Below are positions 57,408-64,000 of a stretch of 64,000 nt of DNA, piece after piece. Every line of letters starts with the position of its first letter. Position 1 is the stretch's first letter. Source of the DNA: JALYTY01 sp964546935 (GTDB taxonomy: Bacteria > Vulcanimicrobiota > Vulcanimicrobiia > Vulcanimicrobiales > Vulcanimicrobiaceae); NCBI GenBank assembly GCA_964546935.1, contig CAZJLJ010000008.1, positions 13,583 through 77,582 on the forward strand, in the 5' to 3' direction. Under the pieces are notes generated by a model. It saw only the letters and a program-made list of their open reading frames with translations. It was not told where the DNA came from and made no database searches. The position numbers and the translations under genes are program-made.

Positions 57408-59201
57408 TTATTGGGTGATGCTCTCGCTGCGTTGAAGTTTTCCGTCGATCGTCGCAAGTCCATGGACCATCGCTGCTCGCAACGCTTTCAACTCCGCAAC
57501 GACGCCCTCACCGGCTTGCGAATTTCTTTGTTCGAGGATGTCCAACGCACCGCCGACGCCGTGCGCCAATTCCTCAATTGCCTGCGATTCGTCTGGTGCG
57601 TAAGATTCTTGCGAACGCTTCGGTCCAAGAATCAGCGCACCGACGAGCCGTCCGCGCGCGACCATTGGATACGCGAATTCGCCCTTCAGCTTGCTGTTGA
57701 CCTCGTGAAGATCGACGACACGGTGCCACGTACGCAACGAAACAATCGCCGGATCATTTTCGCTAACCTTGCCATATCCACCGGCACCATCGTCAAGCGC
57801 CAACTCGACGAGCGAGGCATCGGCATGTTTCCCCAACACCTCAGCGGCACGCGCGACCAACGCGCCCGGATCCGTCATGTATGCGGCTTCATGCGCAAAG
57901 CGGCGAATGGCCTGTTCGTCTTCATGACGTTTACGAAAAAACACACGGTCTAACACGTGTTCCACGTGGCCGTGAATAGTGTGGATAGATAACCCGAGCG
58001 CGAGTGCGACCGCGGCGTCGGCCAGGAGGTTTGCGGTATGGCTCGCGCGTTGGAGCCACGCCCCTAGTGCCCATTCGGCAAGAACGAAAATGCCCACTAT
58101 GATTAGTGAAACGGCAGAAAAAATCGCCACGCGATTTAGCGCAAAGCCGATATCCAAGACGCGCCGGTTTAATAGCGCATATGTCATGCCGAGCGGTGCA
58201 AGAAACGATCCGACATTCACTAACTCATAGGCGACAATCAACGCGGCTCCGCGCTGGCTCGGCGGGAAAAGGATCGGCGCTAGAAACATCGCCGCTTGCG
58301 TTACATAAAGCAACCCCAACGTGGCCGTTGTCCAAACTATGCGCCCACGTTCGGCTCCTCGCGCAGCGGATATGGCCGCGCATGCGCAAGCGAGGGCGAG
58401 GATATATGGAATCGCACCCCAGCCGAAGTTCCAATCCGGCGCAAGCGATTGGGCAACCCATGCGAGTTGACCGTTCCACAGCATCACAATGCGGACGATC
58501 TCGTAAATTGCTACACCCGCGGCCGACGCATATGCAAATCCTGTTAGTACAAGACGCGCGCGCGAGATTGGCCGGCCAAACAACAGCGAGTACGTTGCAA
58601 GAAGTGGCGCGGATATCCACGTCAACAAACAGCCGATGGCAGCAGCCACCATGTCGGCAAACGGCGACGAAGTAAGCCAACTGCCCGCGAGTAATCCTGC
58701 ACCTGCTGGATACGACGCGAGCAATACAGACAAGATGCGCGCTTCGGGCGACTCGGCGCGCCGCCAAGCGATGAAGATCGCAAAAGCCAAAATCCAAAAC
58801 GAAGCAGCGCAGTAAATCCAAACATCCCACCGCCACGCCGGCGTATCACCGCTTCGATAGAGCAGTCGAATGACACGCCCGTCGCGCGAAATGGCGACGG
58901 GAATAGTTTCGTGCGGATACACGCCCGTAATTAGGCGATAGCGATTGCCGGGCGTCAGTTCGCGCAAATGGATTAGGTCGCCGGTGCGCAATCCACTTTG
59001 TACCGCCGCGCCGCCCGCATCCACCGAGTCCACGCGCACGAACGCGGGGTCGTCTGTTAGGGCGACTTGAAAACCCAATGCCGACGAGGCTTCTATGTTT
59101 CCGGAAAAGAGGCTATAGGCATTGATCGCGACACAGCAGAGGCAGAACGCCAAAAGCAGCGCACGCCACGTGTGGACTCTCGCTGTGGAGGCAGCCTCCA
59201 T
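57408..59201 (-). CDS. PDZ - multi-spanning membrane - GAF sensor-like protein
   Basis: A 597-residue protein: one N-terminal helix, an outside PDZ-like domain (about 40-115, DPAFVRVDSVDAGGAAVQSGLRTGDLIHL), about eight membrane helices (130-400) and a cytoplasmic GAF-like domain (about 430-570, with AHEAAYMTDPGALVARAAEVLGKHADASLVELAL). The IHTIHGHVEHVLDRVFFRKRHEDE linker is the type found before histidine kinase domains in 7TM sensors, but no kinase, cyclase or other output domain follows. It may signal through a partner protein. Confidence 0.8.
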   Translation of the reverse strand: MEAASTARVHTWRALLLAFCLCCVAINAYSLFSGNIEASSALGFQVALTDDPAFVRVDSVDAGGAAVQSGLRTGDLIHLRELTPGNRYRLITGVYPHETIPVAISRDGRVIRLLYRSGDTPAWRWDVWIYCAASFWILAFAIFIAWRRAESPEARILSVLLASYPAGAGLLAGSWLTSSPFADMVAAAIGCLLTWISAPLLATYSLLFGRPISRARLVLTGFAYASAAGVAIYEIVRIVMLWNGQLAWVAQSLAPDWNFGWGAIPYILALACACAAISAARGAERGRIVWTTATLGLLYVTQAAMFLAPILFPPSQRGAALIVAYELVNVGSFLAPLGMTYALLNRRVLDIGFALNRVAIFSAVSLIIVGIFVLAEWALGAWLQRASHTANLLADAAVALALGLSIHTIHGHVEHVLDRVFFRKRHEDEQAIRRFAHEAAYMTDPGALVARAAEVLGKHADASLVELALDDGAGGYGKVSENDPAIVSLRTWHRVVDLHEVNSKLKGEFAYPMVARGRLVGALILGPKRSQESYAPDESQAIEELAHGVGGALDILEQRNSQAGEGVVAELKALRAAMVHGLATIDGKLQRSESITQ

Positions 59202-59245
59202 GAACGAGAATTACGGAGCGCCGCCTACACTTCCCGGTCGCTGAA

Positions 59246-60481
59246 CTAAAAAGCGCCTACGCCGTTCGGGGTACCAACGCCGGTTGGACCGTCGTAGCCG
59301 GCTACCGCTCTGCAAAGCGCGGTGCCACACGTGCCGTTGCTGCCGCTCGTCACGTCGTTTAACGCGCTGCTGCGAAGGTGCTGCCAGAGACTTTGCGCAC
59401 CACGCAACGAGCGAGCATTTCCGGCAAGCGCGTAGATCGACGCGATGATGGGACTTGCGGCGCTGGTTCCACCGAAAACAAGCCAGCCCGAGTAGCCGTT
59501 GTTCGGCATGCTATCGTAAACCGCCACGCCGGTATTGGGGTCTGCAATTGCGGACACATCGGCTTCGGTGCGTTTTGCACAAATGGATGTGGTTTGCCAC
59601 GACGGCTTCGCGATGTAGCTGCTGCAACCGCTTCCGGTTCTGCTCCACGCAGTTTCTGCCCAACCGCGACGGTTCGAAGCGCGGTTCAACGTGGTACCGC
59701 CCACACAAACGACATATTGAAGCGAACACGGTTGCTGTGCTCCGTATCCAAAATCACCCGCGCTTGCCGTAATAATCACGCCGGGATGGTCGTACGCTGT
59801 ATTTTCGTACGCGTATTCAGAGCTGTACTCAGCACCGCCGTAACTATTGCTTATTTCCGTTGCGCCGAGTCGCACCGCCTCATTAACCGCTGAAGCAAGA
59901 TTCGTGGAAGTCGCACTCGCCGCTTCAACAAGCAAAATGCGGCAGTTCGGACACGTGGCGGAAACCATGTCCAGATCGAGCGACGTTTCTTGCGCCCATC
60001 CTGCGTTCGCCAGCGGAAAAGTTGCGGTGCTGCCGCTTTGGCCCACTTTGTGAAAACAGCCGTTTGCGGTAGTGCACGGAGGAAGAGAAAATCTGGCCCG
60101 ATATACGGTCAAGTCGCTCGCAGCCCTTGGATCATCGTACGCGTCGATGACCGCAACGGTTTGACCGTGGCCCGCACTGGAAGACGCAAGACGATACGCC
60201 GATTGAATGCTCGAAGGCCCGTACCCCGGAGGCGGTGCCACGGAAAGTGTAGCCGCGCGGTTCTCGGCGTTCAGGTCGGTGCGAAATTCAGCGTCGCACC
60301 GTATATCATCACCGGGAAGAAGCTGAGCGCACGATTGCATTACATTCGCCGAAAGCGGCGCGACGCTCGGGGCAGACGGCACTACGGCGCTAGACGATGA
60401 AGACAGGCTTCCGCCGCACGCAGCCAGCGCAAAGATTACGGCCGCTGCGAATACACAGCGAAGTCGATCGAAGGGAAACAA
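59246..60481 (-). CDS. Sedolisin-type (S53) serine peptidase lipoprotein
   Basis: A 411-residue exported peptidase. TTG start with GGAGG 7 bases upstream; signal ending LAACGG gives a lipoprotein. S53 features: Glu and Asp in WAQETSLDLDMVSATC, oxyanion Asp in ASAGDFGYG, and the catalytic Ser in FGGTSAASPIIAS. The Ser/Val/Pro linker after the Cys and the absence of a long pro-domain (only about 90 residues before the core) are notable. Probably acts at acidic pH outside the cell. Confidence 0.9.
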   Translation of the reverse strand: MFPFDRLRCVFAAAVIFALAACGGSLSSSSSAVVPSAPSVAPLSANVMQSCAQLLPGDDIRCDAEFRTDLNAENRAATLSVAPPPGYGPSSIQSAYRLASSSAGHGQTVAVIDAYDDPRAASDLTVYRARFSLPPCTTANGCFHKVGQSGSTATFPLANAGWAQETSLDLDMVSATCPNCRILLVEAASATSTNLASAVNEAVRLGATEISNSYGGAEYSSEYAYENTAYDHPGVIITASAGDFGYGAQQPCSLQYVVCVGGTTLNRASNRRGWAETAWSRTGSGCSSYIAKPSWQTTSICAKRTEADVSAIADPNTGVAVYDSMPNNGYSGWLVFGGTSAASPIIASIYALAGNARSLRGAQSLWQHLRSSALNDVTSGSNGTCGTALCRAVAGYDGPTGVGTPNGVGAF

Positions 60482-60533
60482 ATTCGAACCTCCGGACAGG
60501 TCTAGCTATTGAACCTGTTATCCCGGTTACACG

Positions 60534-61484
60534 TCAAGGATAGGCAACCGTGAAGCGGTAGATCGTCGAAGAGTTAAAGCGCTCTCCGAGTCGCAAAGCA
60601 GTCGAGGGAAAGTTCGCATGATGCGGACTATCGGGAAAATGCTGCGTTTCCAGCGCAATTCCGTTTCCTTTTCCAGTAAACAACTGGATGCCCGGTTCCG
60701 TGGTTTCGATGTGCAACGAGCGCCCGCTGCGTGCATCGTACACGACCGCCGCGGGCGCAAGCTCGCCGTTTTGCGGCCGGTCTAGAACGAAGTTCAAATC
60801 GACCGCGCCGACCGTATCAGGCTCGCGCAAATCGAACCGCGTACCATTTACCGGCGCGATTTCGCCCGTTGGGATTTTACGCGCATCGACCGGCGTGTAA
60901 TGCGATGCAAGAATTTGCACCACGTGTTCGCCGATGCTGATCGACGGATCCGCTGACAGATTGAAATAACTGTGGTTCGTGAGGTTGACAACGGTTGCTG
61001 CGGTTGTCGTTGCCGAATAATCAATGCGCAGCGTGTTCTCATCGGGCAGCGAAAACGCTACGTCAACGGTCAGTTCTCCCGGAAAACCCTGATCTCCATC
61101 GGGGCTAACGTAGCGTAAGACCACTTCGCGATCGCTCGAGCGTACGACATCCCAAAAGATGGTGTCGAATCCACGCTCGCCGCCGTGAAGGGTGACGTTC
61201 CCCTCGTTGGTGCTCAGGTTGTACGTCTTTCCATTGAGCTCGAACGACCCACCGGCGATACGGTTCGCGTAGCGCCCGATTGTTGCGCCGTAACGCCACT
61301 TTTGTGTCTGATAAGCCTCGACGGAATCGCGATGCAGGACCACGTTGCCGATCGCTCCGTTCCGGTCACGAGTCGCGATACGATCGATTCTGGCACCGTA
61401 ACGCAAGACGCCGATGGAGATGTTTCCATTGTGCAATTCGAAGCGATCCGCGGGCTCTGTCTCAGGAGACTTCGCGTACGTCAT
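60534..61484 (-). CDS. galM: Aldose 1-epimerase, with shortened conserved loops
   Basis: About 316 residues from ATG 61484. GalM motifs: GRYANRIAGGSFELNGK, NLTNHSYFNLS (catalytic His) and ALETQHFPDSPHHANFPST (catalytic Glu in LETQHF). Two stretches normally present are missing: between DTVGA and NFVLDRP there are only 3 residues, so the GGYDHN substrate loop is gone, and between LFTG and ALETQHF only 5 residues remain where about 25 are usual. Typical GalM is 340-360 residues. Activity is doubtful. Interconverts sugar anomers if active. Confidence 0.8.
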   Translation of the reverse strand: MTYAKSPETEPADRFELHNGNISIGVLRYGARIDRIATRDRNGAIGNVVLHRDSVEAYQTQKWRYGATIGRYANRIAGGSFELNGKTYNLSTNEGNVTLHGGERGFDTIFWDVVRSSDREVVLRYVSPDGDQGFPGELTVDVAFSLPDENTLRIDYSATTTAATVVNLTNHSYFNLSADPSISIGEHVVQILASHYTPVDARKIPTGEIAPVNGTRFDLREPDTVGAVDLNFVLDRPQNGELAPAAVVYDARSGRSLHIETTEPGIQLFTGKGNGIALETQHFPDSPHHANFPSTALRLGERFNSSTIYRFTVAYP

Positions 61485-61494
61485 CTTCGATGAT

Positions 61495-62125
61495 CTCGCG
61501 TCGCGCAGACGCGTAAGCGATTCTAGAATCCTGCCGCCACCAACCGGCTTTCTGCAAGGCGGGATGGCCAAACGCCCCGCCCGAAACCCGCGCCCACTGC
61601 GCCAAAAGCGTTTCGCGCGGCGGCTCCGTTCTCACGTCAAAGCAGCCGTTTTCATAACACATCGTCTCTTGAGTCGCCAATGTGTTCCAGTCGTATGACC
61701 GAGCGCGGACCACAACGTGAAGGCTCGAATGTCCACACCGGCCGCCAATAACGAAGTCGCTTCTTCGTCCATTTCCTCGACCCAACAAATTTGCTCTTCC
61801 TGCGATCCGCATAACTGCGCCTCAGTAATCGCGATCGTGCGCTCGAAGCGGCTGTAGCCTTCCATGGCCAACGCTCCGACGCCCGCGTTCAGTTCCTCAC
61901 AAACGCGAACGGCTTCAACGTCCGCATATGGCTCGCGTCCGTTACCGCCGACTGGAACGCCGGGGTAACGTTCGACACGGTGATCCAAAAAGCGCTCGCT
62001 CGTTACGTAGTAATTGAATCCGATTATGCCGGGGGCGAAACGAAGTGCACGTAGCGCGACGGGATTGCTGTATGTGCGCTTTGCGAGTCTCAACTAAGTC
62101 TTCTTCGGTGAGCTCGTAAAAGAGT
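61495..62125 (-). pseudogene. Remnant of a GH1-like/sugar-nucleotide-binding fusion gene
   Basis: Two minus-strand frames carry successive pieces of one protein family. The frame ending at 61632 reads GIIGFNYYVTSERFLDHR, YADVEAVRVCEELNAGV, RTIAITEAQLCGSQEEQI and DIRAFTLWSALG; the family then continues SYDWNTLATQETMCYENGCFDVR and HPALQKAGWWRQDSRIAY in a different frame (61462-61812). A one-base loss near 61700 joins them exactly. Upstream, LAKRTYSNP runs straight into GIIGFNYY, so the long middle part is missing, and the preceding TEEDL is in a third frame. The C-terminal reductase-like half is also gone. Confidence 0.75.
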
Positions 62126-63277
62126 TTAGATGAGCTCTCTTGCTCCCTCACACGCTTCGGTAACAAACATCAAGGGAGTAATGTTTCGCGCGCGATAGTA
62201 CTGCGCAAGAACCCGCTCACGCGCTCCGGCAACCGCCGTTTTGTCGACGAGCGCAATTGCGCAGCCGCCGAAGCCACCGCCGGTCATGCGAGCGCCGAAC
62301 ACGCCTTCCACCGAACGAACCGTCTCTACGATTGCGTCGAGTTCGGGTACGCTCACTTCATATAACGTCCGCAACGACTCATGCGATTCGTTCATGAGTT
62401 TTCCGAATGTAAAAAGATCGCCAGAAGCTAAAGATTGAACAGCTTTGAGTGTCCGCGCGTCTTCGTCGATCACGTGTTGCGCACGCTCACGTATGGGAGA
62501 AGACAAACGCATCGCGTACTTGGCGAAAATTTCCGGCGTCGCGTCGCGCAGCGCGTTTATCTCTAAGCCGAATCCACGCAACGCCGCAACGGCAGCTTCG
62601 CACTCTTGGCGCCGCAGGTTGTACTCCGACGAAGCGAGCGCATGTTTCACGCCGCTGTGCATGATGAGGACTGCAACGCCGGCCGGAATTGCAATTGCCA
62701 GTGTTTGCAACGACCGGCAATCGATGGAAAGCGCACAGTCCGGTTCCGCAAGCGCCGACACCAGCTGATCCATCGGGCCGCTTCGGATCCCGACAAACTC
62801 ATGTTCTGCGCGCCGGCCGATCGCTGCAAGGCGCTCGCCATTTTGCGGTACCCCGGCCGACGCGGTCAACGCTTGCGCCAGCGCAATCTCGAACGCTGCC
62901 GACGATGAGAGCCCCGCGCCGATCGGAACGTCGCTCGCAATGGTGACATCAAAGCCGTGGTGTAACGGTGATTCTTCCTGAATTGCGGCTACGACGCCGG
63001 CGGCATAATCGCGCCACGTACGAAGGCGCCGGAACGGCTCGTCGATGGGAATGGCAAACGTTTCATCGACCTCCAGCGAGCGGACGATCACCGCATCGCT
63101 GTTGTTCGGCGTTATCGCAGCGAAAGTTTTCTTCTCGATCGCCATTGGAAGAACAAAGCCGTCGTTGTAGTCGGTGTGCTCCCCGATAAGGTTCACTCTC
63201 CCGGGCGCAACAAATACACGCGGTGACTCACCGGCTCGTTTTTCGTGCGCCTCGCGAACGCGATCGATCGTTTTCAT
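62126..63277 (-). CDS. galK: Galactokinase
   Basis: A 383-residue GHMP kinase, full length for the family. Motifs: RVNLIGEHTDYNDGFVLP, GAGLSSSAAFEIALAQAL (ATP loop), GIRSGPMDQLVSALA (catalytic Asp) and ARMTGGGFGGCAIALV. No internal gap was noticed on comparison with known galactokinases. Makes galactose 1-phosphate. Its ATG overlaps the original galT stop as ATGA, so the two were a standard operon. It is the only clearly intact gene of the locus. Confidence 0.93.
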   Translation of the reverse strand: MKTIDRVREAHEKRAGESPRVFVAPGRVNLIGEHTDYNDGFVLPMAIEKKTFAAITPNNSDAVIVRSLEVDETFAIPIDEPFRRLRTWRDYAAGVVAAIQEESPLHHGFDVTIASDVPIGAGLSSSAAFEIALAQALTASAGVPQNGERLAAIGRRAEHEFVGIRSGPMDQLVSALAEPDCALSIDCRSLQTLAIAIPAGVAVLIMHSGVKHALASSEYNLRRQECEAAVAALRGFGLEINALRDATPEIFAKYAMRLSSPIRERAQHVIDEDARTLKAVQSLASGDLFTFGKLMNESHESLRTLYEVSVPELDAIVETVRSVEGVFGARMTGGGFGGCAIALVDKTAVAGARERVLAQYYRARNITPLMFVTEACEGARELI

Positions 63278-63838
63278 AACGGCTGTGAAGCTTCACGCAA
63301 CATTTGCGCGCTGTCTTCGGGAGCTTGGTGAACTGCCATGACGTATGGAAACGAACGGTCGAAGAGCCCAACGAGATCGCATAGTAGGCAGCGTCCGTTC
63401 TCGCGCGGGTACGCGGCGCTTTGCGCGATCTTGTTCGATCACGAAAACGTACTCAATGCCTTCGCGGCCCCCGAGAACTTCGGTTCGCTCCGCCCAAACG
63501 CTGATAAGGTTCTCAATGCGTTGTTGCGGCAGCTGCGCGAACGTGAGGTTGTGCTCATGTGTATACAATACGACTTCACATTGGCCCACCGCAGGTGCCA
63601 CGGTGAAGAGGCCGGCGCTTTGAAGCGCTGCCTCCGGCGGCGGAGTTTGCAAACTCGGAAACCGGTTCTCGAATAGGACGATATCGTATGACGATGCGGG
63701 AACTTCGGTAGCAAATTCGTCCGATCTCGTAGGGCATAGCGGACAGTACTCGGCCGGTGGAAGAAACGTTCGATCTTGACGGTGCGTCGCCGTAACGATC
63801 CACTGTCCGAGCATGCGATTCCACCGCAGCTCCGACAC
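63274..63838 (-). pseudogene. galT: Degenerate galactose-1-phosphate uridylyltransferase
   Basis: From GTG 63838 the frame reads as GalT for about 145 residues (WNRMLGQWIVTATHR, YCPLCPTR, IVLFENRFPSL, CEVVLYTHEHNLTFAQL, EGIEYVFVIE). It then leaves the family and stops at 63293. In another frame the C-terminal pieces follow: RENGRCLLCDLV, FDRSFPYVMAVHQAPED and SAQMLREA, ending in TGA at 63274 overlapping galK. About half the usual 340 residues are missing, including the HPH active site. So at least three deletions and a frameshift have occurred. Confidence 0.85.
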
Positions 63839-63840
63839 GT

Positions 63841-63927
63841 TTACCTGCTTTCGCCGAATTCGTAGAAAATCAAATAACGACCGTCGGGGAGTCGAATTTC
63901 AACACGCCGCACCAACCGGGAAGCCAT
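63841..63927 (-). CDS. Small conserved-looking protein, 28 aa
   Basis: An ATG at 63927 with AAGGACG upstream opens a 28-codon frame (MASRLVRRVEIRLPDGRYLI... ending in FGESR) that stops 2 bp before galT. The LPDGRYLIFYEF core looks like a peptide I have seen encoded ahead of galT-type genes, but I cannot verify this here. It is the first gene of the gal run; a TATATA is present at about 63993. Confidence 0.45.
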   Translation of the reverse strand: MASRLVRRVEIRLPDGRYLIFYEFGESR

Positions 63928-64000
63928 CGTGCGTCCTTGGTACCGGTTACCCGCACGCCACAACCCTACGCGGCGTCGCGTCTCTCGCAGTTATATAGCG

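Noticed and set aside
63813..63998. 61-codon plus frame at the right edge
   Set aside because: No recognisable protein, and it is antisense to the better supported small gene and galT start on the minus strand.

Overview
This 64 kb window is ordinary chromosomal DNA of a bacterium (estimated 55-58% GC, densely packed genes, many GTG/TTG starts, many 1-8 bp start/stop overlaps). No rRNA, tRNA, CRISPR array, insertion sequence or phage module was seen. The gene set (a Kgd-like fused 2-oxoglutarate dehydrogenase, PHA synthesis genes, minCDDE, ftsEX, several lipoproteins, an S53 peptidase, a PDZ-7TM-GAF protein) is compatible with an uncultured phylum such as Eremiobacterota (WPS-2) or relatives. 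That placement is a guess from gene content.

Layout. 0-5.2 kb (minus): an edge-truncated unknown gene, a carboxymuconolactone decarboxylase family protein, and a 1432-residue E2-E1 2-oxoglutarate dehydrogenase carrying two lipoyl domains. 5.3-8.0 kb: a sulfur-type operon (DsrE-like secreted protein, TsdA-like dihaem cytochrome c, YeiH-type transporter). 8.2-10.7 kb (plus): dienelactone hydrolase, rmuC, a lipoprotein. 10.7-14.5 kb (minus): peroxiredoxin, unknown secreted protein, cupredoxin, phosphoesterase, ECF sigma factor and anti-sigma factor, probably one transcription unit. 14.5-17 kb: a PatB-like C-S lyase and an acyl-CoA dehydrogenase.

17.0-24.6 kb (plus) is a cell-envelope locus: ftsE, ftsX, histidine kinase, REC-GGDEF-like regulator, EnvC-like M23 peptidase and two S41 peptidases, ended by a strong terminator. 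24.6-28.1 kb (minus): RNase E/G coupled to an MtnX-like phosphatase, preceded by a structured leader. 28.3-35.7 kb: tandem-PilZ protein, an EXORDIUM-like lipoprotein, cupin, LRR protein, methyltransferase, and an adenylate cyclase/NB-ARC/TPR protein. 35.7-40.4 kb (minus): minC-minD-minD-minE-alkB-rodA with duplicated minD. 40.6-43.7 kb: M48 protease and a DUF697 protein.

43.7-50.1 kb: a MoxR/DUF58/DUF4350/DUF4129 membrane cluster with RDD and SpoIIM-like proteins. 50.2-52.5 kb: MOSC protein, small regulator with its membrane partner, a lone prepilin. 52.6-57.3 kb: PHA cluster (two PhaB-like reductases, PhaC, XRE regulator, phasin). 57.4-60.5 kb: PDZ-7TM-GAF protein and S53 peptidase. 60.5-64 kb (minus): a decaying galactose locus in which galK looks intact, galT and a GH1-like gene are broken, and galM has lost conserved loops.

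The points most worth following are the tandem minD genes inside one min operon, the ftsEX two-component hydrolase locus, the lipoylated E2-E1 fusion, a shared promoter motif in the PHA cluster, the rne leader, and the piecewise decay of the gal locus.
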